DNA from: Betaproteobacteria bacterium
Lineage (GTDB): Bacteria; Pseudomonadota; Gammaproteobacteria; Burkholderiales; Burkholderiaceae_F
Direction: 5' to 3'
Length of the DNA stretch: 53,015 nt
Assembly (NCBI GenBank): GCA_005882215.1
Contig: VBCK01000095.1
Coordinates: 1-53,015, forward strand
Below are positions 34,904 through 44,362 of this stretch, in pieces (position 1 is the first letter of the stretch; each line of letters opens with the position of its first letter). The position numbers and the translations under genes were made by a program. Below the pieces are notes generated by a model. The model had not been told where the DNA came from and did not search any database. It was given only the letters and a program-made list of their open reading frames with translations.

Positions 34904-36277
34904 ATGAGCACACGAATGGCCGTGGTCCTCGCAGCCTCGACATTGGTCGGTACCGCATCGCTCGCGGTGTCTGGTGCGGAGCTCGCCCGTCCATGCGGCA
35001 GATCGGAGGCGCCGCTCAAAGTGGAGACCAGATGCCTCACCGCGGTTCAGATCCCGGGCAAACCGCTGCTGTCGTTCGATATCAGCTGGGTCAATGCGGA
35101 TCGCTCCGAATTCTATCTGAGCGATCGCTCCAATGCGGGCATCGACGTCATCGACACCCAGGGCAACACTTTCAAGCGGACCATCGGCGGTTTCGTGGGC
35201 GTCAAGCGCAACGCGGCCGGCGCCGTGAACAACAATATCTCGGGCCCCGACGGCGTCACGTCGCACGGCAGGTGGCTGTACGCCGGCGACGGAGACAGCA
35301 CGCTGCATGTGATCGATCTGGAGGCTCCTGCCCAGTCCGCTACCCAGCAGATCGTCAGCACCGGCGGCACCACGCGGGTCGATGAGATGGCATTGACGGA
35401 CGACGGCAGCTTGCTGCTGGCCGCGAACAACGCCGAGGATCCGCCGTTCGGGACGCTGTTGGCGGCAAATGGCGATGCGGGCGTCAGTCGCGTATATCCG
35501 ATCACGAAGATCAGCGTTGACCCGGCGATCGTGCCGGCGGGCTTCGGTTTGTCGATCGAGCAGCCGGCGTGGGAGCCCAAGAGCCAGCGCTTCTACGTGT
35601 CGATTCCGGTCATTGCGAACAACCCGGCGGGCTGCAACTACGGGCAGCTGATCGGCGCCATTACCTGCCACGGCGGCTTGCTGGTGATCGATCCGGCCAC
35701 CCTCACGGCGGCTTCCGCGATCCTGGGCGCCTTCGATCCGGGCACAAAGACCGGGGTCCTGAAGCTCAGCGGGTGCGGACCGAACGGCGCCACGGTCGGG
35801 CCGCACGGCAATCTGCTGGTGGGCTGCACCCCGCAGAACAACCCGAGCGACACCAGCACACTCGTGATCAACGCGAAGACCGGGCATTTTGGCAGCGTCG
35901 GCGCCATTACCGGCTCGGATGAGGTCTGGTTCAACGCGGGCGACCAGCGCTACTACACGGGCTCCAGCAGGGCGTGCGGACTGCCGGGCGGCTGCCCGGC
36001 GCCGCTGGGTGGGGCCGTGCTCGGCGTGATCGACGCGCAAACCAATCTGCTGATCGAGACCATCCCGCAATCGCAGAACTCGCACTCTGTGGCGGCTGAC
36101 TCCAAGCTCAACCGCATCTACGTGCCGCAAGTGGCGCCCTTTTCGGTGGTCGGTATCGGCGGTGACACCACGTCCGTGGGCGCGAAAATTTGCGGCGGCT
36201 ACAAAGGATGCGTCGCCGTCTACGTGCATGTGGGCGACGAGGATCCCGACGACGACGATGGAGACATCGATTACTGA
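34904..36277 (+). CDS. Secreted beta-propeller protein with acidic tail
   Basis: This 457-residue protein has a signal peptide (MSTRMAVVLAASTLVGTASLAVSGAE). Repeating strands look like a YVTN/lactonase-type beta-propeller: FDISWVNADRSEFYLSDRS, GIDVIDTQGN, RWLYAGDGDSTLHVIDL, DGSLLLAANN, GGLLVIDPATL and LGVIDAQTNLLIETI. It ends in a run of Asp/Glu (DEDPDDDDGD), which could bind calcium or keep the protein soluble. No catalytic residues were identified, and the family function is unknown. The ATG at 34904 has GAGGAGG 10 bases upstream. The gene ends 6 bases before a truncated SRPBCC fragment on the other strand. Confidence 0.85.
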   Translation: MSTRMAVVLAASTLVGTASLAVSGAELARPCGRSEAPLKVETRCLTAVQIPGKPLLSFDISWVNADRSEFYLSDRSNAGIDVIDTQGNTFKRTIGGFVGVKRNAAGAVNNNISGPDGVTSHGRWLYAGDGDSTLHVIDLEAPAQSATQQIVSTGGTTRVDEMALTDDGSLLLAANNAEDPPFGTLLAANGDAGVSRVYPITKISVDPAIVPAGFGLSIEQPAWEPKSQRFYVSIPVIANNPAGCNYGQLIGAITCHGGLLVIDPATLTAASAILGAFDPGTKTGVLKLSGCGPNGATVGPHGNLLVGCTPQNNPSDTSTLVINAKTGHFGSVGAITGSDEVWFNAGDQRYYTGSSRACGLPGGCPAPLGGAVLGVIDAQTNLLIETIPQSQNSHSVAADSKLNRIYVPQVAPFSVVGIGGDTTSVGAKICGGYKGCVAVYVHVGDEDPDDDDGDIDY

Positions 36278-36283
36278 GGTCGG

Positions 36284-36397
36284 TTACTGCCACTGCTCGA
36301 TCAGCGGGCCTTCAGTGAGAGCGCGCCAGAGCCTTTCCGGCGGATGCGGCAACTCTCGTTCGATGACGAGCAAACGCGCGGCGGCGGATTGGGTCAT
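36284..36397 (-). pseudogene. Truncated SRPBCC/AHSA1-family gene (N-terminal 37 codons)
   Basis: The ATG at 36397 overlaps the ArsR stop (ATGA). The frame reads MTQSAAARLLVIERELPHPP and continues with ERLWRALTEGPLIEQW before a TAA at 36284. This is the N-terminal strand and helix of AHSA1/SRPBCC proteins, normally about 150 residues. ArsR-SRPBCC pairs are common, so this looks like an intact pair cut short by a deletion or rearrangement just before the beta-propeller gene end. Confidence 0.75.
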
Positions 36398-36717
36398 TGG
36401 TCCATCTTGCTGAGCAGGGTTTCGAGGCGATCGAACCGGTCGCGCCAAAAGGCGCCGTACAAGCTCATCCAGTCGATCATGGGTGCCAGACCTTGCGGCT
36501 GGGCGCTGTAGTGGGTCTCGCGTCCCTCGCGTCGGTTCCTCACCAGCCCGGCCAGCTTCAGGACGCCCAGGTGCTTGGACACCGCGGGCTGAGAGACGCC
36601 CGAGGAGTCGGTCAGCACGCGCACCGTGCGCTCTCCGCCGCGGCTCAGCCGCTCGAAGATGGCGCGGCGGGTCGGATCGGCAAGCGCCTTGAAGACGGCG
36701 TCGGGTGCAGTGCGCAT
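36394..36717 (-). CDS. ArsR-family winged-helix regulator
   Basis: This 107-residue regulator has the ArsR pattern DAVFKALADPTRRAIFERLS, a recognition helix (SGVSQPAVSKHLGVLKLAGLV) and the wing NRREGRETHYS. It has no Cys pair for metal sensing, so it belongs to the non-metal subgroup usually linked to SRPBCC/AHSA1 proteins. Its ATG at 36717 is followed downstream by a truncated SRPBCC gene that overlaps its stop. With the partner broken, its present target is unclear. Confidence 0.93.
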   Translation of the reverse strand: MRTAPDAVFKALADPTRRAIFERLSRGGERTVRVLTDSSGVSQPAVSKHLGVLKLAGLVRNRREGRETHYSAQPQGLAPMIDWMSLYGAFWRDRFDRLETLLSKMDQ

Positions 36718-36789
36718 GGATGAATCATAACCGTTTGATTATGAATTGGTCAAGCAACCGGCGCACCAGTGACCCCCGATCAAAGCGCG

Positions 36790-39081
36790 CTACGAATCCT
36801 CGGACGACTGAGCCCGTCCGGACTTCAGGCGCGATACCCGTTGCACCTGCTTGATATGACGGATCGAGCGGACTACACGCGCCAGGTGGCGCCGGTCCTG
36901 GACCTGGATCTTGAAATGGATCGCGGTCGCGTTGGCGCCTTCGTCCTCGATGTGCACGTTCAGGATGTTGGACTCGGCCTCGGCAATCGCCGCAGCGGCG
37001 CGGCCCAGCACGCCGCGTTCGTTGACGACCCGCACCTCCAGGTTCACGTCGTACATGCCGGCCAGATCTTCGGCCCATTGCAGGTCGATCCAGCGCTCCG
37101 GATCGGCGCGTCGCGCGCGCTGCGCGTGACGGCATTCCAGCTGGTGCACCACCAGGCCCAGGTCGCGCCGCATGTGGCCGACGATCGCATCGCCGGGAAT
37201 CGGGTTGCAGCAGTTCGCGATCTGCAGCGCCATCCCCTCGGTGCCGCGCACGACCACCGGCGTGGCGGAAGTGATCGCGGCCGGCCGCGCCGGCTCGCCC
37301 TCGGCGGGCGGTGCCTCGCGGGCTGCCAGCAGCGCGATCTGGCGCGCCACCACGGCCGCCAGGCGCCTGCCGAGTCCGATGTCGGCCAGCAGCTCGTCGC
37401 GATCGCCTGCATGGGCCTCGCGCGCCAGCGCCTCCCATCGCTCGGCCGTCACGTCCTGCGGCGCCAGTGACAGCTGTGCCGCGGCCTGCGCGAACAGGCG
37501 CGCCCCCAGCTCGACCGACTCCTGCCGCTTGGTGGTGCGCAGGAAGTGACGCACCTCGGCGCGCGCCTTGCCGGTGCGCACGAAGCCGACCCACGCCGGG
37601 TTCGGACGCGCCACGGGTCCGGTGACGATCTCCACCACGTCGCCGTTGCGCAACTCGGTCCGCAACGGCTGGATCTCGCCGTTCACGCGCGCCGCCACGC
37701 ATCGGTTGCCGACGTCGGTGTGGATCGCATAGGCGAAATCCACGGGCGTGGCGCGACGTGGCAGCGAAACGATCTTGCCCTTCGGTGTGAACACGTAGAC
37801 CTTTTCCGGGAAAAGATCCACCTTGATGTTCTCGAGAAACTCGGTCGAGTCGCCGGTCTGCTTCTGGATCTCGATCAACGACTGCAGCCACTGGTGCGTG
37901 CGCGACTGCAGCTCCGACAAGCTGGCGTCGTCCTCCTTGTACAGCCAGTGCGCGGCCACGCCCGATTCGGCCACCCGGTTCATCTCGTGGGTGCGGATCT
38001 GGAACTCGACCGGCGTTCCGTACGGCCCGATCAGCGTGGTGTGCAGGGACTGGTAGCCGTTCACCTTCGGGATGGCGATGTAGTCCTTGAACTTGCCCGG
38101 CACCGGCTTGTACAGGCCGTGCAGGGCGCCCATCGCCAGGTAGCAGTCGGGCACCGCGTGCACGATGATGCGGAATCCGTAGATGTCCAGCACCTCGGAA
38201 AACGACAGGTGCTTTTCGACCATCTTGCGGTAGATCCCGTAGGTCGTCTTCTCGCGCCCGTGCACCTCGGCTTTCACGCGGGACGCCGCCAGCTGCTTTT
38301 CCACTGCCTCATGAATCCGCCCAAGCACCTCGCGCCGGCTGCCGCGGGCGGTGCCGAGCGCTTTCTTCAGCACCTCGTAGCGCAGCGGGTACAAGTACGC
38401 CAGGCTCTGGTCCTGCAGCTCGCGATAAATCTCGTTCAAGCCGAGGCGGTGCGCGATCGGCGCATAGATCTCGAGCGTCTCGCGCGCGATCCTGCGCTGG
38501 CGATCCCGGTCGACGGCGCTCAGCGTGCGCATGTTGTGCAGCCGGTCCGACAGCTTGATCAGGATCACGCGCACGTCGCGCGCCATCGCCAGCAGCATCT
38601 TGCGGAAGTTCTCCGCCTGGGCCTGAACGCCGGAATCGAAGCTGAGCCGGTCCAGCTTGGAGACGCCGTCGACCAGCTCGGCCACGGTCGGTCCGAAATG
38701 TTCGGCCAGCTGCTGTTTGCCGATGCCCGAATCCTCCATCACGTCGTGCAGCAGCGCCGCCTGGATCGCGGCCGAGTCCAGGTGCCACTCGGCCAGCGTG
38801 CCGGCAACCGCGATCGGATGCGTGATGTAGGGCTCGCCGCTCTTGCGAAACTGGCCCAGGTGCGCGGCGTCGGAGAACTTGAACGCTTCGCGGACCTTCT
38901 GGATCTGGCTCGACGACAGGTAGACCTTCAGCCGGTCAGTCAGCTCCGTGAAGGTCGAAGCCGGCTTGGGAGCGGCCGGCTTGTCGGGCTCCGAGCGCCA
39001 TACGACCTGTCCCGCTTTGCGCAGTGCCTCGGCCGCCCGACGCGCAAAGCCCGGCGGCGCCGGCGTGCGGCGCGAAGTTAG
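36790..39081 (-). CDS. spoT: SpoT/Rel bifunctional (p)ppGpp synthetase/hydrolase, start unresolved
   Basis: The open frame has the HD hydrolase ([11 protein letters not shown], then [10 protein letters not shown]), the synthetase domain ([46 protein letters not shown]), a TGS domain ([25 protein letters not shown]) and a C-terminal ACT domain. It makes and degrades the alarmone (p)ppGpp. The first ATG (38742) would delete the catalytic HD residues, which are conserved here. No ATG, GTG or TTG precedes them in frame. The frame stays open back into rpoZ, and removing one C of the CCC at 39081-39083 would fuse the two. The end at 39081 is therefore the junction, not a proven start. Confidence 0.85.
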   Translation of the reverse strand, partial: LTSRRTPAPPGFARRAAEALRKAGQVVWRSEPDKPAAPKPASTFTELTDRLKVYLSSSQIQKVREAFKFSDAAHLGQFRKSGEPYITHPIAVAGTLAEWHLDSAAIQAALLHDVMEDSGIGKQQLAEHFGPTVAELVDGVSKLDRLSFDSGVQAQAENFRKMLLAMARDVRVILIKLSDRLHNMRTLSAVDRDRQRRIARETLEIYAPIAHRLGLNEIYRELQDQSLAYLYPLRYEVLKKALGTARGSRREVLGRIHEAVEKQLAASRVKAEVHGREKTTYGIYRKMVEKHLSFSEVLDIYGFRIIVHAVPDCYLAMGALHGLYKPVPGKFKDYIAIPKVNGYQSLHTTLIGPYGTPVEFQIRTHEMNRVAESGVAAHWLYKEDDASLSELQSRTHQWLQSLIEIQKQTGDSTEFLENIKVDLFPEKVYVFTPKGKIVSLPRRATPVDFAYAIHTDVGNRCVAARVNGEIQPLRTELRNGDVVEIVTGPVARPNPAWVGFVRTGKARAEVRHFLRTTKRQESVELGARLFAQAAAQLSLAPQDVTAERWEALAREAHAGDRDELLADIGLGRRLAAVVARQIALLAAREAPPAEGEPARPAAITSATPVVVRGTEGMALQIANCCNPIPGDAIVGHMRRDLGLVVHQLECRHAQRARRADPERWIDLQWAEDLAGMYDVNLEVRVVNERGVLGRAAAAIAEAESNILNVHIEDEGANATAIHFKIQVQDRRHLARVVRSIRHIKQVQRVSRLKSGRAQSSEDS

Positions 39082-39166
39082 GGCGTGCGCGATAGGCGGC
39101 CACCAGCACCAGCTGGAAGCGGTTCGGAATCAATCTGAGGCAATCTTCAACGGTGATGCGTGCCAT
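38936..39166 (-). CDS. rpoZ: RNA polymerase omega subunit, degenerate or frameshifted C-terminus
   Basis: The first 28 residues, [20 protein letters not shown] and LVAAYRAR, are unmistakable RpoZ (omega). The frame then runs 48 residues of Gly/Ala/Arg-rich sequence unlike any omega C-terminus and stops at 38936. Omega normally continues with a KP.V.ALREIA-type helix. In the adjacent frame, which is that of spoT, the sequence reads [20 protein letters not shown], faintly like that helix. A single-base indel near 39082 is the simplest explanation. The ATG at 39166 is 55 bases downstream of gmk. Confidence 0.7.
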   Translation of the reverse strand: MARITVEDCLRLIPNRFQLVLVAAYRARPNFAPHAGAAGLCASGGRGTAQSGTGRMALGARQAGRSQAGFDLHGAD

Positions 39167-39221
39167 GGCGTAAATCCGTCTGGAAAACTGATCGACACCC
39201 ATCTTACCGGAGCCGCCCGCA

Positions 39222-39896
39222 TCAACGCGGGATACCCAGCCGGTCGAACAGCCCCGGGGCGCGCGCCGCCTGCGAGGCATAGCGCAGACGCGTGGCCGTG
39301 ACGATCGCGACCAGCTCGGCCACCGCTTGCTCGAAGCGCTCGTTGATGATCAAGAAGTCGAATTCAGGCGCATGCGTCATTTCACCGCGGGCGGCGTTCA
39401 GGCGCCGCTCGATCACCTCCGGTGGATCCTGCCCGCGCTGGTCCAGGCGCGCCCGCAGCGCCTCCATCGACGGCGGCAGGATGAACACGCCCACGGCCTG
39501 CGGAAAATGCCGCTTGACCTGCTGGGCACCCTGCCAATCGATCTCCAGCAATACGTCGCTGCCTTCACCGAGGCGCTGCTCGATCCACTGGCGCGAGGTG
39601 CCGTACCAGTTGGCGTGCACTTGCGCCGTCTCCAGGAATTCCCCGCGCGCCTTGCGGGCGGCGAACTCTTCGCTATCTACGAAGTGGTATTCGCGTCCGT
39701 GCGCCTCCCCCGACCGCGGCGCGCGCGTCGTGAACGAGACCGACAGCCGGATCGCAGGATCCCGTTTCAGCAGCGCATTGACCAGGCTCGATTTACCGGC
39801 GCCTGAGGGTGCCGCGACCAGAAAGACATGGCCGGTTCCCGGCACGACGCCCGCGCCGGGGCCGGATGCGGGGGCGGCCGCAGTCGGTCGGCTCAT
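39222..39896 (-). CDS. gmk: Guanylate kinase
   Basis: This 224-residue GMP kinase has P-loop [14 protein letters not shown], then the GMP-binding elements [20 protein letters not shown] and [12 protein letters not shown], and the lid region. The N-terminal 20 residues are a Gly/Ala/Pro-rich extension, so the true start could be slightly internal. The ATG overlaps the yicC stop (ATGA), indicating coupling. It converts GMP to GDP, and the yicC-gmk-rpoZ-spoT order is conserved in many proteobacteria. Confidence 0.97.
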   Translation of the reverse strand: MSRPTAAAPASGPGAGVVPGTGHVFLVAAPSGAGKSSLVNALLKRDPAIRLSVSFTTRAPRSGEAHGREYHFVDSEEFAARKARGEFLETAQVHANWYGTSRQWIEQRLGEGSDVLLEIDWQGAQQVKRHFPQAVGVFILPPSMEALRARLDQRGQDPPEVIERRLNAARGEMTHAPEFDFLIINERFEQAVAELVAIVTATRLRYASQAARAPGLFDRLGIPR

Positions 39897-40795
39897 TCGA
39901 GGTTCTGGATCTGCTCGCGCATCTGCTCGATCAACAGCTTCAGCTCGACGGCCGCGTTGGTCATTTCGATCGCGGAGGCCTTCGAGCCGAGCGTATTGGC
40001 CTCGCGATTGAGCTCCTGCATCAGGAAATCGAGCCGCCTGCCGACCGCCCCGCCGGCGCTCAGCACGCGCCGTACCTCGACCACGTGGGTGCCCAGGCGT
40101 TGCAGTTCCTCGTCGACGTCGGCGCGCATCCCGTACAACGTCACCTCCTGGCGGATCCGGTCGTTCACTTCCTCACGCGACAGATGGTTGGAGCCTGAAA
40201 GAGCCGGCACCAGCGCCTGGCTCAGGCGTTCCTGCAGCTTGCGGACCAGCATCGCCAGGATCGCGGGCACCTGGGCGCGCAGGTCCGCCAGGATGCGGTC
40301 GATGCCTTCGCAACGCTCCAGCAGCGCCGACTGCAGCGCTGATCCCTCTCGCAGCCGGGCCTGGGCGAGCAGCTCCAGCGCCTGCTCGAGCGCCCGCCCG
40401 AACGGCTCGCGCAACTGCTCGGCGTCGTCGCCGCCCGACTCGATGACTCCCGGCCAGCGCAGGATATCGGCCAGGCCGAGCGCGCCCGCGACCGGCACCA
40501 CCGCCTGCGCCTCGGCGGCAATCGCCGCCAGACGCGCCAGCGCAGCACGGTTCAAGCGGGGTTCCGATGCGCTGGTGTCCCGGGTCACCGTGACGCGCAC
40601 ATCGACCTTGCCGCGCGCCAGGCGGGAGCCCAGAAGCTCGCGCGCGCCGGCCTCGAGCGCGCGCAGTTCGTCCGGCAGCCGGATGGCCAACTCCAGGAAG
40701 CGCGCGTTCACAGACTTGAGCTCGACGCTGACCGTTGCCCCGGGCGTCGCGGCGCCGGCGGCCGCGAAGCCGGTCATGCTGGCTACGGCGCCCAT
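39893..40795 (-). CDS. yicC: YicC-family endoribonuclease
   Basis: This 300-residue YicC/YloC protein begins [14 protein letters not shown] (the SMTGFA signature) and continues [20 protein letters not shown]. The C-terminal DUF1732 part has [38 protein letters not shown]. YicC proteins are described as RNases acting on small and other RNAs. ATG 40795 has a GCAGGCG upstream; the longer frame to 40852 adds non-conserved residues. Its stop overlaps gmk. Confidence 0.94.
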   Translation of the reverse strand: MGAVASMTGFAAAGAATPGATVSVELKSVNARFLELAIRLPDELRALEAGARELLGSRLARGKVDVRVTVTRDTSASEPRLNRAALARLAAIAAEAQAVVPVAGALGLADILRWPGVIESGGDDAEQLREPFGRALEQALELLAQARLREGSALQSALLERCEGIDRILADLRAQVPAILAMLVRKLQERLSQALVPALSGSNHLSREEVNDRIRQEVTLYGMRADVDEELQRLGTHVVEVRRVLSAGGAVGRRLDFLMQELNREANTLGSKASAIEMTNAAVELKLLIEQMREQIQNLE

Positions 40796-40965
40796 CGCCT
40801 GCAGGGGTCCGGATCGGATGCTTGGATCGTGCCGACTCTCATCGAATGCCACGGCAATTCGGCCGATCGGATGCGGCCAATCGGTCGTTCCAACTCTGCC
40901 GATTTAGCTAGAATCGGCGCGCTCCTGGGTTACTTCCTCTCTCGATCTCGCAGAATCGCATCGAC

Positions 40966-41961
40966 ATGGCGGCGCAGACCAACGCCTCACTACCGGAGAG
41001 CATGCAGCTCGGCAATTACCGGATTGTAAAGAAGATATCGAGCGGCGGCTTCTCGATCGTGTACCTGGCCCAGGACGAAAACGGCCAATCGGTCGCCATC
41101 AAGGAATACATGCCGGCCGCGCTGGCACAACGCAAACCCGGCGAATTCGCCCCGTACGTGGCGGCCGAGAACCTGAACACCTACCGGATCGGCCTGAAGT
41201 GCTTCTTCGAGGAAGGCCGGGCGCTGGCGTCGATCTATCACCCGAACATCGTGCGCGTGTTGAACTTTTTCCGCGCCAACGAGACCGTGTACATGGTGAT
41301 GCACTACGAGTCGGGCCGCTCGCTACAGGAGCACGTGCTGCGCAACCGCAGCAAGGAACAGAAAGACGTGTTGTCGGAGCGCTTCATCCGGCGCGTGTTC
41401 TCGCAGGTGATGAACGGCCTGCGCGAGGTTCACTCGAACCGGCTGCTGCACCTGGACGTGAAGCCGGCCAACGTCTACCTTCGGATGGACGGCACGCCGA
41501 TCCTGCTCGATTTCGGCGCGGCCCGCCAGACGCTGCAACGCGACATCAGCAAGACCTATCCGATGTATACGCCGGGGTTCGCCGCTCCCGAGCTGTACAA
41601 GCGCGACGCGGAGCTGGGTCCGTGGACCGACGTGTACAGCATCGGGGCCTGTATCTACGCCTGCATGTCCGGGCTGCCGCCGCAGGAGTCGGACCTGCGT
41701 CTCAAAGACGACAAGATGCCGCAGGTCCTGAAGTCGTTCCGGGGCCTTTACTCGAATCAGCTGATCTCGATGGTCGAGCGCTGCCTGCGCCTGAATTCGC
41801 TCGAAAGGCCGCAGACCGTGTTCGCCGTCCAGAAGGAATTGTTGAACAACGTACCCGATCGGCCCGAATTCTCGTTCGCGGAGCGAACCGGCGCCCGGAT
41901 CCGGCATTTACAGGAGCGCGTCACGCGCTTCATGAAGGAACACAACATCACATGGTTTTAG
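40966..41961 (+). CDS. Ser/Thr protein kinase with non-RD catalytic loop
   Basis: In this 331-residue cytoplasmic kinase the G-loop is ISSGGFSIVYLA and the Lys is in VAIKEYMP. The catalytic loop is LHLDVKPANVYL, so the usual HRD Arg is replaced by Leu. The metal-binding loop is DFGAAR. The activation and APE regions read YTPGFAAPELY, and the C-lobe SIGACIYACMSGLPPQ. A non-RD loop suggests activity without activation-loop phosphorylation. It precedes a PP2C phosphatase by 39 bases, and the pair sits upstream of rph-rdgB-hemW. I believe this arrangement is conserved in Burkholderiales, so this pair may be unrelated to the T6SS-like module. The target is unknown. Confidence 0.92.
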   Translation: MAAQTNASLPESMQLGNYRIVKKISSGGFSIVYLAQDENGQSVAIKEYMPAALAQRKPGEFAPYVAAENLNTYRIGLKCFFEEGRALASIYHPNIVRVLNFFRANETVYMVMHYESGRSLQEHVLRNRSKEQKDVLSERFIRRVFSQVMNGLREVHSNRLLHLDVKPANVYLRMDGTPILLDFGAARQTLQRDISKTYPMYTPGFAAPELYKRDAELGPWTDVYSIGACIYACMSGLPPQESDLRLKDDKMPQVLKSFRGLYSNQLISMVERCLRLNSLERPQTVFAVQKELLNNVPDRPEFSFAERTGARIRHLQERVTRFMKEHNITWF

Positions 41962-42000
41962 TGTTCAGGCACTGAAACCCGTTGGCCAAGGCGGCACATC

Positions 42001-42939
42001 GTGCGTTTCTCGATCTATCAGGACAGCAAGAAGGGCGGGCGCAAGGTCAACCAGGACCGGATGGGCTACCTGTATACGCGCGACTCGCTGCTGATGGTGG
42101 TCGCTGACGGCATGGGCGGCCACGCGCGGGGCGAAATCGCCTCCGAGCTGACACTGCAGACGGTCGCCGCGCTGTTCCAGCGTCAGGCCAAGCCGATGTT
42201 GGCCGATCCGGCCGCGTTCCTGGAGGAGGCGATCCTGGCCTCCCATCGCGAGTTGCACCGGTACCGGGCCGAGAACTCGCTGCCGGAGGCACCGCGCACG
42301 ACGGTGGTCGCCTGCGTGATCCAGCAGGGGCTGGCGATGTGGGCGCACGCAGGCGATTCGCGGCTGTACCTGATCCGCGGGCCGCGCATTGCCGCCCGCA
42401 CGGTCGACCATTCGCGCGTCCATCACCTGGTGTCGTCGGGACTGATCAGCGACGAAGACGCCAAGGATCACCCGGAGCGCAACCGCATCTACAACTGCGT
42501 GGGTGCTTACGTGGCTCCGACGGTCGACATCAGCCATCCGATGGCGCTGCACAGCGGCGACGTCGTACTGCTGTGCAGTGACGGGCTGTGGGGCGCGCTG
42601 CATGACCGGCAGATCATCGACGTGTTTTCCGACCGGACCGTGATGCGCGCGGTACCCGATCTGGTCAGTGATGCGCTGGAAGCGGCCGGGCCCGAAGCGG
42701 ACAACTGCACCGCGGTGGCGATGGCCTGGGCGGGCGCCGAAGCGGTCGACATGGTGCCGCCGAGCGATGCGCCGGTGTCGACCCTGGTCATCCCCGATGG
42801 CGCCGTCGCTACCACGATCCAGTTCCGGCGCCCGGGCGAAGAGTTGGGGGCTGAGCTCACCGACGATCAGATCGACGAGGCCGTCAGCGAGATCCAGCGC
42901 GCGATCCAGCGCGCCTCCAAGCTGATCGGCGAGCCGTAA
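42001..42939 (+). CDS. PP2C-family Ser/Thr phosphatase
   Basis: The 312-residue product has PP2C motifs in order: [52 protein letters not shown], then [13 protein letters not shown] and [10 protein letters not shown]. The C-terminal 70 residues are a variable extension ending in a helical [16 protein letters not shown]. The start is GTG 42001 behind AAGGCGG. It follows the non-RD kinase and precedes rph by 5 bases. It probably removes phosphates placed by that kinase. Confidence 0.93.
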   Translation: MRFSIYQDSKKGGRKVNQDRMGYLYTRDSLLMVVADGMGGHARGEIASELTLQTVAALFQRQAKPMLADPAAFLEEAILASHRELHRYRAENSLPEAPRTTVVACVIQQGLAMWAHAGDSRLYLIRGPRIAARTVDHSRVHHLVSSGLISDEDAKDHPERNRIYNCVGAYVAPTVDISHPMALHSGDVVLLCSDGLWGALHDRQIIDVFSDRTVMRAVPDLVSDALEAAGPEADNCTAVAMAWAGAEAVDMVPPSDAPVSTLVIPDGAVATTIQFRRPGEELGAELTDDQIDEAVSEIQRAIQRASKLIGEP

Positions 42940-42944
42940 GAGCA

Positions 42945-43667
42945 ATGGTCCGAAGCTCGGGGCGAAGCGCTGGAGAGTTGCGCCCGGTGACCCTGTCGCG
43001 CCGCTATACCCGCCACCCGGAAGGCTCGGTGCTGGTCGAGTTCGGCGACACCCGCGTTCTGTGCACGGCGAGCGTCGAGGCGCGCGTGCCGCCGTTCCTG
43101 AAGGGGCGGGGCAGCGGATGGATCACGGCGGAGTACGGAATGCTGCCGCGCGCCACCCATACCCGGGGCGAACGCGAGGCAAGCCGCGGCCGTCAGGGCG
43201 GGCGCACGCACGAGATCCAGCGGCTGATCGGGCGCGCGCTGCGCGCCGTGGTCGACCTGCCGGCGCTGGGCGAGCGCACGATCCAGCTCGACTGCGACGT
43301 GATCCAGGCCGACGGCGGCACGCGAACGGCCGCCATCACCGGCAGTTTTGTAGCGCTGTGCGATGCGATGGCCTGGATGCGCGAGCGCTCGATGCTGACG
43401 GCCGAGCCGGTGCGCGAGTCGGTGGCCGCGGTATCGGTGGGCGTTGTCGACGGCATCGCGTTGCTGGATCTCGATTACGCCGAAGACAGCGCATGCGAAA
43501 CCGACATGAACGTCGTGATGACGTCCTCGGGCGCGCTGGTGGAGATCCAGGGAACCGCCGAGGGCAAGCCGTTCTCCGATGCGCAGCTGCAGGCGCTGCT
43601 GGCGCTGGCGCGCTCGGGCATCGCCCGGCTGATCGAGGCGCAGAAGGCCGCACTGGCGGCGCCATGA
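42945..43667 (+). CDS. rph: RNase PH
   Basis: This 240-residue phosphorolytic 3' exoribonuclease trims tRNA 3' ends. Motifs: [82 protein letters not shown] and [20 protein letters not shown]. Length is normal. Its stop overlaps the rdgB ATG (ATGA). Confidence 0.97.
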   Translation: MVRSSGRSAGELRPVTLSRRYTRHPEGSVLVEFGDTRVLCTASVEARVPPFLKGRGSGWITAEYGMLPRATHTRGEREASRGRQGGRTHEIQRLIGRALRAVVDLPALGERTIQLDCDVIQADGGTRTAAITGSFVALCDAMAWMRERSMLTAEPVRESVAAVSVGVVDGIALLDLDYAEDSACETDMNVVMTSSGALVEIQGTAEGKPFSDAQLQALLALARSGIARLIEAQKAALAAP

Positions 43668-44305
43668 CGCACATGCACCCGCGCCGGCTGGTGCTCGCTT
43701 CCGACAACGCGGGCAAGCTCGCCGAGTTGCAGGCGCTGCTGGAGCCGCTTCAAATCGAGGTGCTGCCGCAACGCCTGCTCGGTGTGGTCGGGGCCGTGGA
43801 GCCGCACTCGACCTTCCTGGAAAACGCGCTGGCCAAGGCGCGCCACGCGGCGCAGGCCAGCGGGCTGCCGGCGCTGGCCGACGACTCGGGGCTGTGCTGC
43901 GTGGCCTTGAACGGCTCCCCCGGCGTGCGCTCGGCCCGCTTCGCCGGGGACGGGGCCGGCGACGCACAGAACAACGCGCAGCTGGTCGCTCGCCTGGCCG
44001 GCATCGAAGACCGGCGCGCCCACTACGTGTGCCTGCTGGTGGCGATGCGCTCGCCGCAGGATCCGGAGCCGATCGTCGCCGAAGGGCGGTGGTTTGGACG
44101 GATCGTGACCGAGCCGCGCGGCACCAACGGTTTCGGCTACGACCCGTACTTCTGGGTCGACGAGCTGGGCGCCACCGCGGCGGAGCTTGCGCCGCAACAG
44201 AAGAACTCGCTCAGCCACCGCGCTCAGGCGATGCGGCACCTGAGCAGCACGCTGGCGGCGCGCTGGTCGTGGGGCCCCTCTCCCTCAAGAGAGAGGGGAG
44301 GCTGA
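43664..44305 (+). CDS. rdgB: XTP/dITP pyrophosphatase
   Basis: In this 213-residue Ham1/RdgB house-cleaning enzyme, [18 protein letters not shown] binds the nucleotide. [29 protein letters not shown] carries the catalytic Asp residues, and [12 protein letters not shown] is the substrate loop. It hydrolyses XTP, ITP and dITP. The last residues (PSPSRERGG) come from a hairpin repeat, CCCCTCTC/GAGAGGGG at 44275-44298, so the natural C-terminus may have been extended by it. The ATG overlaps the rph stop. Confidence 0.96.
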   Translation: MTHMHPRRLVLASDNAGKLAELQALLEPLQIEVLPQRLLGVVGAVEPHSTFLENALAKARHAAQASGLPALADDSGLCCVALNGSPGVRSARFAGDGAGDAQNNAQLVARLAGIEDRRAHYVCLLVAMRSPQDPEPIVAEGRWFGRIVTEPRGTNGFGYDPYFWVDELGATAAELAPQQKNSLSHRAQAMRHLSSTLAARWSWGPSPSRERGG

Positions 44306-44362
44306 TCGTCCTTCGTGGAGGAGGTGAGGGCAAGGCAGAGGGAGGCAGGCTAAGCTTGTTCG

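Noticed and set aside
38742..38745. The first ATG of the spoT frame as its true start
   Set aside because: It would remove the conserved HD-domain residues encoded in frame just upstream.
44275..44298. CCCCTCTC/GAGAGGGG hairpin considered as a terminator for rdgB
   Set aside because: It lies inside the last rdgB codons and lacks a T run. It looks like a dispersed intergenic repeat extending the C-terminus.
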